Shown: in pieces, positions 13,746 through 21,341 of the stretch
How the letters are laid out: every line of letters starts with the position of its first letter
Position numbering within the stretch: position 1 is the first letter of the stretch
Assembly (NCBI GenBank): GCA_021372575.1
Contig: JAJFUE010000044.1
Coordinates: forward strand, 1 to 34,150
Direction of reading: 5' to 3'
Source: a bacterium
GTDB taxonomy: Bacteria > Sumerlaeota > Sumerlaeia > MVZB01
Length of the DNA stretch: 34,150 nt
Made by a program: the position numbers and the translations under genes
The notes under the pieces: model-generated
Databases searched by the model: none
What the model saw: the letters and a program-made list of their open reading frames with translations, nothing else
What the model was told of the DNA's origin: nothing

Positions 13746-15557
13746 TTACTGGCGCAGGGCCTGGTTGGCCGGGACCCACCACACGTTCCATCCGGGGTAG
13801 AACATTGCCAGGCCGACGGGGGAGAGCTGCATGCCGCGCAGGCGCTTGTGGACGGCCGACAGGAGGGGGGCGTTGGTCATGAACGTGTACGGCTGGTCGT
13901 CGTAAATGATGTGGCTGAGCTCCTGGTAGATTTTGGCGCGCTTTGCCGGGTCGAATTCGCGGCGGCCGGCGTCGAGGAGCTGATCGGCGCGGGCGTTCTT
14001 GTAGCCGCCGTAATTGCGCCCGCCGTTGTATTGCGAGCTGTGCCAGATGTTCCATTCGCCCTCGGGGTCGGTGCCGCTGCCCCATGCGGCCATGCAAGCC
14101 TGGAATTCGTGGTTGTGCGTCATCTGCTGGAAGACGGTCCACTCGATGACGCGCGTCTTGAGCGAGACGCCGATCGGCTCGGCCTTGAGGTCGTTGGCGA
14201 AGATGGCGGCAACTTTTTCGCTGGTCGCGGCGCCCTGCGGGATGAGGATCTCGAACTCGAACTTGACCGGCTTGCCGTTGACCGTCTTGTAGCGCCAGCC
14301 GTCGTCGGGGTTCATCTTCCAGCCGGCTTTATCGAGGAGCTTCGCGGACAGTTGCCGGTCGAACGGGAGGAGCTTGATCGTGGGGTCATACATCCAGGAG
14401 TCGGGGTGGAAGATGCCGTGGGCCTGCTGCGGGAGGTTGTAGCCGAGTTCGCGGATGATGCGCTGGATGTCGAGCGCGCAGGTCATCGCGCGGCGCACGC
14501 GGATGTCGCTGAAGAACGGGTTGGAGCCGTCCATGTTCCAGCCGATATAGCTGTAGATCCACTGCGGGCCGTAAGCCTTGCGGCCGTTGGCGGCGAAGTC
14601 GCTGTCGTTGGTCTCGCGGGCGAACTGCTGCGACGTGAGGCGCTCGATGTAGTCGAGCTGGCCCTGCTTGAAGAGAAGCAGGGTGGTCTGCGGGTCGGGC
14701 TGGATCTTCATGATGATGCGCTTGAAGTAGGGCTTCGTGCCCTTGTAGTCCTCCCAGCGCTCATAGACGAGGCGGTCGTTGGGGATCCACTGCGCGAGCT
14801 TGTAGGGGCCGAAGCCGACGACGCCCTCGCGGTTATACTTGTTGTAATACGGGCCGCTGATGAGGTCGGGGTGCGCCTTGCGCTCGACGGGGTTGTCGTA
14901 GATGTGCTTGGGGATGATCGGGTAGGAGATGTTCCAGCGCGTGACGGCGAGGGCTTCCTTCGTGACGAAGCGAATCGTGCGCGCGTCGATTGCCTGAACG
15001 TCGGCGATCTGGTCGGTGGCGGTCTTGTAGGCGGGGCTCGGGACCTTGTCGTCGTTGATCGCCTGCCACGAGAAGCGGAAGTCTTCGGCGGTGAAGGGCT
15101 GACCGTCGTGCCACGTGAGGCCGGGCTTGAGCTTCACGGTCCAGACGAGGTGGTCGGGCGATTCTTCGTAGGACTCGACCATGTCCTTGTTGACGACCCA
15201 GTTCATCTTGGCGTCGCCGGTGAACGGGATTTGATAAATCGGATCGACGGCCATCTGGTCAACGACCGCCGACTGGAAGATCGGGTTGAGGTTGGTCGGG
15301 CTGCCGTCGAGCTGCCAGATGAGGGTTTCGTTGGACGCGATTTCGGCCTTGTTTTGCGGGGCCGGTTGGAACATGTCGGGCTGGTTGACGAGCGGGTCCT
15401 TGTGGGGGTCATAGACGACGGTTTGGGTCGAGGTCGTGGATTTAGTCGAGGATTCGTCGGGGCCGCGGCGGATGTCCTCGATGTTTTGCTTGCAGGCTTG
15501 CAATGCGAACAAGAGCGAAATGAGAATCGCGAAACTCGTGAGAGTCGATCTGGTCAT
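13746..15557 (-). CDS. Peptide ABC transporter substrate-binding lipoprotein
   Basis: This 603-residue protein is of the SBP_bac_5 (OppA/DppA) family and captures peptides in the periplasm for the permeases encoded downstream. The signal peptide MTRSTLTSFAILISLLFALQAC ends in a lipobox (quoted as ALQAC), so Cys22 should be lipid-anchored. After a Ser/Thr-rich linker come the family blocks: TLIWQLDGSPTNLNPIF, VWTVKLKPGLTWHDGQP (the WHDG hallmark) and AEDFRFSW. SDIRVRRAMTCALD matches the conserved VR.A...AID region. ATG 15557 is chosen for the signal peptide. The frame is open far upstream, but only through repeat DNA. It is the first gene of the operon and has a candidate promoter at 15620-15648. 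Confidence 0.95.
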   Translation of the reverse strand: MTRSTLTSFAILISLLFALQACKQNIEDIRRGPDESSTKSTTSTQTVVYDPHKDPLVNQPDMFQPAPQNKAEIASNETLIWQLDGSPTNLNPIFQSAVVDQMAVDPIYQIPFTGDAKMNWVVNKDMVESYEESPDHLVWTVKLKPGLTWHDGQPFTAEDFRFSWQAINDDKVPSPAYKTATDQIADVQAIDARTIRFVTKEALAVTRWNISYPIIPKHIYDNPVERKAHPDLISGPYYNKYNREGVVGFGPYKLAQWIPNDRLVYERWEDYKGTKPYFKRIIMKIQPDPQTTLLLFKQGQLDYIERLTSQQFARETNDSDFAANGRKAYGPQWIYSYIGWNMDGSNPFFSDIRVRRAMTCALDIQRIIRELGYNLPQQAHGIFHPDSWMYDPTIKLLPFDRQLSAKLLDKAGWKMNPDDGWRYKTVNGKPVKFEFEILIPQGAATSEKVAAIFANDLKAEPIGVSLKTRVIEWTVFQQMTHNHEFQACMAAWGSGTDPEGEWNIWHSSQYNGGRNYGGYKNARADQLLDAGRREFDPAKRAKIYQELSHIIYDDQPYTFMTNAPLLSAVHKRLRGMQLSPVGLAMFYPGWNVWWVPANQALRQ

Positions 15558-15619
15558 TGCGTGGCCTCGTTGAGGTTGATGCGGGCGCGCCGGCGGCGCC
15601 GTCGCGTTACACATGAACC

Positions 15620-15648
15620 ATTTTATTTGGATGGCGGGCAAAACACAA
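15620..15648 (-). promoter_or_regulatory. Candidate promoter of the peptide-transport operon
   Basis: On the minus strand TTGTGT (15643-15648) and TAAAAT (15620-15625) are spaced by 17 bp. Transcription would start near 15613, leaving a leader of about 56 nt before the binding-protein start. Confidence 0.5.
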
Positions 15649-15799
15649 GGCGAGGGCGCTTGAGACGATGGCTGTAAAAAACGTTCAGGCAAAACCGCAA
15701 AACAGCAAACAGCGAGAATGAAAAAGCGCGGAGGCCGCGAAATTGAATGTAAAATGAGCGCAAATATTGGAGAACATAGTCGCACGTCATGGAACGCCA

Positions 15800-16007
15800 A
15801 GCCCCGGCAGGGGCGATACAAGTTAGCCCAGCGCGTCAGCGCTGGGACAGCGGTTCCATCAGTCGTACCGCGCCCCGGCAGGGGCGGCACAACGGAGCGA
15901 TACAAATCTGTGTCGCCCCTGCCGGGGCTCGGACTGTTCATGGACACGCTACCCAGGGTTCCGCTTCGCTCCACCCTGGGCTAACTTGTATCGCCCCTGC
16001 CGGGGCT
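15800..16007. repeat. Nested palindromic repeat mosaic
   Basis: This mosaic fills much of the 574-bp gap between divergent genes (15558-16131). Outer arms 15800-15831 and 15976-16007 are a perfect 32-bp inverted repeat. Inner arms 15872-15891 and 15910-15928 are a near-perfect inverted repeat carrying the same GCCCCGGCAGGGGCG core. Two further hairpins sit inside: CCCAGCGC/GCGCTGGG (15827-15846) and CCCAGGGT/ACCCTGGG (15952-15980). The core palindrome CCCCGGCAGGGG therefore occurs four times, twice in each orientation. No coding sequence is convincing here. Confidence 0.92.
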
Positions 16008-16083
16008 CGGGTCACGGCTGAATTCGCCGGGCAAGAAACAGCCGGACGGTATGCAATAGCTTGGTTCTGGCTACGCCAGCTTA

Positions 16084-16116
16084 GGATTACGAGCACCAGC
16101 ACGAGCACGAGCACGA
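16084..16116 (+). repeat. Compound hexamer repeat, copy 6
   Basis: GGATTA, then four CGAGCA-type units (the second is CCAGCA), then CGA. It ends 15 nt before the AI-2E family permease start, the closest approach to a start codon of any copy. Confidence 0.9.
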
Positions 16117-16131
16117 CGATTCCCGAAATGG

Positions 16132-17442
16132 ATGGCAAACATGGCGTTCAGTCTTGACCAGTTCTACAAGATCAATCGGCGGGCGCTGATCTGGGTGATC
16201 TTGTTCGGACTCCTGTGGATCCTGCGCGATTTCTTTGGGCTGATCTTCGTCACGTTCCTGCTGACGTTCTTCGCCACGGTGCTGATCCGGCGCATCGAGA
16301 AATACGTGCCGATCGCCCGGCGCGCCGTGGTGGTCCTTGTTTATGGGATTCTCATGCTTGCGTTCGCGACGTTTGTGCGGTTTGCGATCCCGGAAGTGTC
16401 GAGCCAGGCGTGGAAATTCTTCAACCAGATCGGCCAGATGGAAAAGAACCTGACGTCGGCCAAGACGAGCGCCGTCAGGAAATACCCCTTCCTCAACACG
16501 CTGTTCAACGAGATCATCCGCAGCGACCTCTCCGAGGAGGCGCTGACGGCGTCGGGGATTACCGCGCGCGAGCAGAAGATTTTCGCGATGAAGGAATCGC
16601 GCGACGCCCAACTGGCCATCCTGGGCGGACACTCGCCGGAGCAGGTTCTGGCCCGGGTGAGCGACTACACCACTTCCGAGACCTCCGCCGCCAAGGAATG
16701 CCGGAGCCTCGAAAAACAAATCGCGCTCACGCAGGGCGAACAGGACGAGGCGCTGCTGCGGGCGTTCCTCAACAAGCAGGCGATCCAGATCGGCCAGCAG
16801 ATTCCGCGGCTCGTCAAGGCGCTCGGCGCGATTACGACCGGCCTGTTGATGGCGATCCTGTTCAGTTTCCTGATCTCGCTCGATATCGGGCGGCTCGGGC
16901 GCGAGATCCAGAGCCTGCGCTCGTCGCGGCTGAGGGACTTCTATGAAGAGGCCGCGCAGCCGGTGGTGCGCTTTTGCTACGTGCTCGGCCGCGCGTTCCA
17001 GGCGCAGGCGACGATCGGCTGCGTCAATACGTTCCTGACGCTCATTGGGTTGCTGATCCTCGGCATCCCGTCGATCGCGCTGCTGTCCTTGACCGTGTTC
17101 CTGTGCAGCTTCATCCCGGTCTTGGGCGTGTTCATCTCGACGATCCCGATCGTGCTGGTGGCGATCAACACCGGCGGGCTGAGCCTCGGCATCTGGGCGG
17201 TCATGATGATCATCGTGATCCACATTATTGAGGCTTACATCCTGAATCCGATGATTTACGGCCACCACATGCAGCTCAACCCGGTGCTGGTGTTGATGAT
17301 CCTGTTCGTCGGCCACCACCTGTTCCCGCTGTGGGGCATGCTGCTGGGCGTGCCGGTGACGTATTACGTGCTGCATGACGTGTTTGGGGTGCCTGTCCTG
17401 CAGATCGAGCCCAAGGGGGGGCAAAAGTCCGGCCCCGGCTGA
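16132..17442 (+). CDS. AI-2E family (UPF0118/PerM-like) permease
   Basis: This 436-residue inner-membrane protein has paired N-terminal helices (RALIWVILFGLLWILRDF and FVTFLLTFFATVL). A long soluble segment of about 150 residues follows, then four or five C-terminal helices. The C-terminal block IHIIEAYILNPMIYGHHMQL followed by LNPVLVLMILFVGHHLFPLWGMLLGVP (quoted in parts: NPMIYG, GMLLGVPV) is the family signature. Members have been linked to AI-2 export, Na+/H+ antiport or uptake of other small solutes, so the substrate cannot be assigned. The start may be ATG 16132 or ATG 16141 (MAFSLDQFYK). Neither has a clear Shine-Dalgarno, and hexamer copy 6 lies directly upstream. Confidence 0.9.
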   Translation: MANMAFSLDQFYKINRRALIWVILFGLLWILRDFFGLIFVTFLLTFFATVLIRRIEKYVPIARRAVVVLVYGILMLAFATFVRFAIPEVSSQAWKFFNQIGQMEKNLTSAKTSAVRKYPFLNTLFNEIIRSDLSEEALTASGITAREQKIFAMKESRDAQLAILGGHSPEQVLARVSDYTTSETSAAKECRSLEKQIALTQGEQDEALLRAFLNKQAIQIGQQIPRLVKALGAITTGLLMAILFSFLISLDIGRLGREIQSLRSSRLRDFYEEAAQPVVRFCYVLGRAFQAQATIGCVNTFLTLIGLLILGIPSIALLSLTVFLCSFIPVLGVFISTIPIVLVAINTGGLSLGIWAVMMIIVIHIIEAYILNPMIYGHHMQLNPVLVLMILFVGHHLFPLWGMLLGVPVTYYVLHDVFGVPVLQIEPKGGQKSGPG

Positions 17443-17761
17443 TTCTAAATCCGCGAATCAGGACGATTCGGGAATCCACCCATGAAAAACATGTCTTCAT
17501 GACTGAGAATATTGAGGTTGCAACGATTTCGAACGAAAAATGCGTTTTGCGATCTTTTTCACCTTGACTCAGGGTGTGTCGAGATCAATAATTCTTCAAC
17601 GTTTGTAAGCCGCGGTCGAAGTGGGCATGATGAGTTTTGTTATGAATGCGGCAAACTTTAACTTTGGCCCAGGTAGAAAGGAGGGGTAGGGGAAAGCGTT
17701 GCTTTGGACCTTTTTCCAGAAGTGAAACCATCCATTTTCTTGAATTCATGAGGAGAGAGAG
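17443..17761 (+). other. Promoter and long leader of the first beta-helix gene
   Basis: This gene-free stretch has a small hairpin CGAATC/GATTCG near 17453-17469 after the permease. A promoter follows: TTGACT (17564-17569), 17 bp, AATAAT (17587-17592). The -10 ends 170 nt before the ATG, the same distance as for the third beta-helix gene. The leader holds AAAGGAGG (17677-17684), 77 nt upstream of the start, besides the functional GAGGAG just before ATG 17762. Confidence 0.6.
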
Positions 17762-19225
17762 ATGAAGAGACTGATTTTAATCGCGATTTGTGCATGCCTG
17801 TTTGGCTCGATGGCCTATGCGGTCAACATCAATGTCGGCGCCGGTTCCTCGATCCAGACGGCGATCAACGGCGCGAGCGACGGCGACACGATCACGCTGA
17901 CCAGCAGCGCGCTCTATAAGGAAAACCTTCGCATTTCCAAGTCGATCAAGCTTGTGGCCGCCACCGGTCAGAACCCCGTGATCGAACAGGCCGACAACAC
18001 CACCACCGCTCCGGTGATCCTGGGCGTGACCGCCTCGCCGGCCAACATTCAGATCGGTTCGCTGACCGGCGGCCGCATCATCTTCCAGTATCTGAAGTGG
18101 GGCTTCGGCACGGCGGCCACCATGCCTGTGGGCCATATCTATATGGGCGTGACCACCGGCAGCACGGTGCTTATCGAAAACTGCGATATCACCTCCACCG
18201 GCCCCACGACCTACGGCCCGGTTTCAGGCATTGCGCACCACCAGAATCCCGCCTCGGTTACGCTCCGTTACGTCAATATGAATCTGAACCGCGCCGATTA
18301 CGCCGCGGGCGGCACCTCCGCCAACCGCGTCGGCTGCACGGGCATTGACATCTCCAACAACAGCCCGACGGGCGGCTCCACGATTACCCGCCGGATTCCG
18401 GGCCCGTCCTATACACTGGACCACGTCCGGATCAAGGGTTATGTCCGCGCCGGCCTGTGGCTGCACTACACCAGCATGACGCTGGCCTGCGACTATGTCG
18501 ATGTCGGCACTTTCAACGAGAATATGCTGATCCAGACCGCGAACATCCCGTGGGGACCGCTGGTTGCGTTCAACGGTTCTGCGACATGGACCGGCCGCAT
18601 CCAGAACAGCATCTTCCAAGGCCCGCGCAACTATGCCGCGTTCGGCAAAATCGGGCCTGACGGCACGAGCATCACGCTGAGCCGCACCGTCATTTTGGGC
18701 TCGGGCGGGACGAACCTTGCATACGGCGCCTTGGATATCGGCACACAGTCCGCTGCTCCGACCGCATGGCCGGTCAATAAGTTGAACGTGACGATCGATC
18801 ACTGCGATCTCGTTCATCTGGGGGCTACCCCCGCGTCCGCGCTGGTCAAGGCCTCGGTGGTCGCCAACTCCAACATGAACGTGAGAATCAGCAACAGCAA
18901 CATCTATTCGCAGAACGCTCGGGCGATCAACATCACGACGACGGACACGACGGATGTGTACGTGTTCAACAACAACAATATTTATGGCGCTCTGCCCAAC
19001 ACCGGCTTCAGCATCGTCTCCAGCACGAATGACATTTCGTACGACCCGCTGTATTTCGACGCGATGAATGGCGACATGCGCTATTACAACAACACGCTGA
19101 AGACCGCCGACTCGGTCGGTGGCCCCATCGGCACCAACGGCGGCTACGGCGATGTGTATAACGGCATCATCGCCGGCAACCCGGGCGTCATCAACCGCGC
19201 CCACGGTTGGACGGTTCTAAAGTAG
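17762..19225 (+). CDS. Secreted right-handed beta-helix protein, paralogue 1
   Basis: This 487-residue protein has a Sec signal peptide, MKRLILIAICACLFGSMAYA, cleaved after AYA. The mature part begins VNINVGAGSSIQTAINGA and DGDTITLTSSALY, the usual opening of pectate-lyase-like and DUF1565-type parallel beta-helices. Regularly spaced Asn/Ile strands such as VLIENCDIT, ISNSNIYSQN and VYVFNNNNIYG look like helix rungs. No catalytic residues are evident, so a surface or structural role is as likely as polysaccharide binding. The C-terminus INRAHGWTVLK is shared by all three paralogues. The start has a strong GAGGAGAGAG site. A terminator follows at 19254-19285, so the gene is its own transcription unit. 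Confidence 0.85.
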   Translation: MKRLILIAICACLFGSMAYAVNINVGAGSSIQTAINGASDGDTITLTSSALYKENLRISKSIKLVAATGQNPVIEQADNTTTAPVILGVTASPANIQIGSLTGGRIIFQYLKWGFGTAATMPVGHIYMGVTTGSTVLIENCDITSTGPTTYGPVSGIAHHQNPASVTLRYVNMNLNRADYAAGGTSANRVGCTGIDISNNSPTGGSTITRRIPGPSYTLDHVRIKGYVRAGLWLHYTSMTLACDYVDVGTFNENMLIQTANIPWGPLVAFNGSATWTGRIQNSIFQGPRNYAAFGKIGPDGTSITLSRTVILGSGGTNLAYGALDIGTQSAAPTAWPVNKLNVTIDHCDLVHLGATPASALVKASVVANSNMNVRISNSNIYSQNARAINITTTDTTDVYVFNNNNIYGALPNTGFSIVSSTNDISYDPLYFDAMNGDMRYYNNTLKTADSVGGPIGTNGGYGDVYNGIIAGNPGVINRAHGWTVLK

Positions 19226-19253
19226 CATCGCTGTTTGATTTGAATTACCTTTC

Positions 19254-19285
19254 GGGGGGCGGCTTCCAGCCGCCCCCTTTTTTTT
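19254..19285 (+). terminator. Intrinsic terminator of beta-helix gene 1
   Basis: A 10-bp GC stem, 19255-19264 against 19268-19277, has a TCC loop and is followed by eight T residues (19278-19285). Confidence 0.95.
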
Positions 19286-19556
19286 GTTCGCCGTAAAAAT
19301 ACAACCAAATCCGTAATACTGTATGGAAAAAATACTTTCTAAATATGAATCAAAATAGTTGACACGAAGGTCCGGATGATATAGTCATTTAATTACTTTA
19401 AGTCGGTCTTGTAATTTCGTAAGAAATGCAAAACCTCTAACCTAACAACGTGGATATTTCAACATCGTGATAAGGAGGTGATGCAGCTTTCGGCGTTTGT
19501 GCGCCATCTCGTTGTTCAACCCATTTTTACACAAGTTAGACATCGGAGTGTGAGAG
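19286..19556 (+). other. Promoter and long leader of the second beta-helix gene
   Basis: AT-rich DNA carries TTGACA (19359-19364) and TATAGT (19380-19385), with a short 15-bp spacer. The -10 ends 172 nt before the ATG. The leader contains AAGGAGGTGAT (19472-19482), an extended complement to the 16S rRNA tail, 78 nt upstream of the start. The proximal ribosome site is GGAG before GTGTGAGAG. An open frame from GTG 19478 runs into the gene in another frame and is not counted. Confidence 0.55.
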
Positions 19557-21002
19557 ATGAAGAAAGTTCTGATAATTTTGGCTTTCGTGTGCTTCGTGGC
19601 TTCGGCGCACGCGGCGTCGTCGGTTTCCGTGCCGGGCGACTTTGCCACGGTTCGCGCGGCCATCGCCGCGGTTGACGACGGCGGCACCATTACCATTACC
19701 AACAGTGCCACCTATGCCGAACCCAACCTGCTGATCGCGAAGCCCCTCAAGATTTACGCGGCGACCGGCCAGTCGCCGGTCATCAAGAACGATGGCACCA
19801 CCAACGCCACGTTCTTGAGATTTACGCAGACCGGTGACGTCCGGATCGGCTCCCTCACCGGCGGCCGGATCCAGTTCGTTTTCGTGAGAGGCGCAACAGG
19901 GACCCAGCCGGGGACGCAGTGGGTTCAGCTGGACCATACCACGGACAGCTTGATCGCTTTTGAGAACATCGACATCCTGTGCACCGGCACGACCGGCGTG
20001 ACCGCCAACATCCAGAGCATCACGCAGAATCAGGCCACGAACACCATGAAAAAGGCGAATGTTTCGTGGAGTTACTGCACGCTCGATTGGGGCCGTCAGG
20101 CCGCCTACCTTACCGGCTCGCAATACGGCATGTGCATTGGCAGCACCGGCTACATCGGTTCCACCAGCCAGGGCGGCCCGAAATGGACGCTTGACCACGT
20201 CAAGATCAAGAACTACAACCGCTCCGGCATCTGGCAGCAGACGAGAGATGCGGAACTCAACATGAACTATTGCGAAGTCGGCACGTACGGCGAGCGCTTC
20301 GGCACCGCCACCGGCAACCCGTGGGGCGGCATTGTTAATAACCAGGCCGCCGCCCGCTGGGTCGGCCGCATTAACAACACCATCTTTCGTGGGCCGGCCA
20401 CCTATTCGGGTTGCAATATCACGGCCCCCGGCACGAGCGTGACCCTGTCTAAAACCGTCTTCCTGAACGGTTACAACATCAACGGGACCGGCGCTGTCGG
20501 CGCACTCCAAATCGGTGGCGCCGCATCGACGACGGCGTTTAATGGCCGGATGTACATCACGGCCGATCACTGCGATTTCGCCGACATGAGCGTTGTCGGC
20601 TCGAATGCGGCTGCGATCTTCCGGTCAGCCACGACGGCAAACGAAAACACCTCCATCACGCTGACCATCACCAATAGCAACATCTATTCGGTGAACAACA
20701 AGCCCGTGAACCTGCTGACGTGGGTTGCTGGACGGGATGTTTTCAATTCCAGCTACAACAACGTCTATGGCGCCGGCGCCAGCGCTGGCTACACCGCCGG
20801 CACGGGCGACATCTCGTATGATCCGCGTTACTTCGATGCGACCGGCAGCGACATGCGCTATTACAACAATACGCTGAAGACCGCCGACGCTGTCGGTGGC
20901 CCCATCGGCACCAACGCCGGTTATGCCGACGTGATCGGTGGCATCGTTCCGGGCAACCCGGGCGTCATCAACCGCGCCCACGGCTGGACGGTGTTGAAGT
21001 AA
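19557..21002 (+). CDS. Secreted right-handed beta-helix protein, paralogue 2
   Basis: This 481-residue protein has signal peptide MKKVLIILAFVCFVASAHA. The mature start SSVSVPGDFATVRAAIAA and DDGGTITITNSATY corresponds to the opening of paralogues 1 and 3 but is the most divergent of the three. Shared landmarks are GSLTGGRIQF, WTLDHVKIKNYNRSGIW, VTLSKTVFLNG, ITADHCDFADM and the end DMRYYNNTLKTADAVGGP. The fold should be a solenoid of rungs, and no active site is recognisable. The distal C-terminal region resembles paralogue 1, while the last 35 nt of coding sequence plus the terminator resemble paralogue 3 almost exactly, which suggests exchange among the copies. Confidence 0.85.
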   Translation: MKKVLIILAFVCFVASAHAASSVSVPGDFATVRAAIAAVDDGGTITITNSATYAEPNLLIAKPLKIYAATGQSPVIKNDGTTNATFLRFTQTGDVRIGSLTGGRIQFVFVRGATGTQPGTQWVQLDHTTDSLIAFENIDILCTGTTGVTANIQSITQNQATNTMKKANVSWSYCTLDWGRQAAYLTGSQYGMCIGSTGYIGSTSQGGPKWTLDHVKIKNYNRSGIWQQTRDAELNMNYCEVGTYGERFGTATGNPWGGIVNNQAAARWVGRINNTIFRGPATYSGCNITAPGTSVTLSKTVFLNGYNINGTGAVGALQIGGAASTTAFNGRMYITADHCDFADMSVVGSNAAAIFRSATTANENTSITLTITNSNIYSVNNKPVNLLTWVAGRDVFNSSYNNVYGAGASAGYTAGTGDISYDPRYFDATGSDMRYYNNTLKTADAVGGPIGTNAGYADVIGGIVPGNPGVINRAHGWTVLK

Positions 21003-21030
21003 TCACGGCTTGATTTCAGTCAAAGCCTTC

Positions 21031-21062
21031 GGGGGCGGCCGATTTCGGCCGCCCCTTTTTTT
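21031..21062 (+). terminator. Intrinsic terminator of beta-helix gene 2
   Basis: The GGGGCGGCCGA/TCGGCCGCCCC stem (21032-21042 and 21045-21055) is followed by seven T residues. It is nearly identical to the terminator of gene 3. Confidence 0.95.
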
Positions 21063-21341
21063 GCCTGGTTGAAGTGTTCAAATCCTGGGTGTTGTCAGCG
21101 ATTCATCACTTGGTTTCTGTTGCTCGCGTGACAGAAAAAGAGGTTGACTATTTTACCGATGGATCGCTTAATCTTGCTTGAAGTCATCTGAAAATATATG
21201 TCGGGCTTCTGAAGCGGCCTTTGGGGCCGGAGCGGATTTTGGGTCTTTTTTCGAAATCATCCCCACCGGAAGGAGGGTCATTGGTCGAAAGGCGTTTTTT
21301 ATTGGATGCTTCATGAAACAATTTGATTCAAGGAGCGCACG
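21063..21341 (+). other. Promoter and long leader of the third beta-helix gene
   Basis: TTGACT (21144-21149), 17 bp, CTTAAT (21167-21172). The -10 ends 170 nt before the ATG, exactly as for gene 1. An internal AAGGAGG (21270-21276) lies 65 nt upstream of the start and is followed 4 nt later by TTG 21281, which could open an 11-codon leader peptide ending at TGA 21314-21316. The proximal site AAGGAG lies about 8 nt before ATG 21342. Confidence 0.55.

Noticed and set aside
13848-15677. A 609-codon plus-strand frame opposite the binding-protein gene
   Set aside because: The opposite strand encodes a clear SBP_bac_5 lipoprotein with signal peptide and WHDG block. The plus frame has no recognisable domain.
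15718-16157. Short plus-strand frames across the palindromic mosaic
   Set aside because: They are made almost wholly of repeat DNA (PAGARTVHGH-type translations) and lack ribosome sites.
17453-17469. Terminator for the AI-2E family permease
   Set aside because: The 6-bp CGAATC/GATTCG hairpin is weak and not followed by a T-run.
19471-19675. Frame starting at GTG 19478 directly on AAGGAGGTGAT
   Set aside because: The start overlaps the Shine-Dalgarno core with no spacer, and the frame runs out of phase into the beta-helix gene. The AAGGAGGTGAT match to the 16S tail complement does not indicate an rRNA gene.
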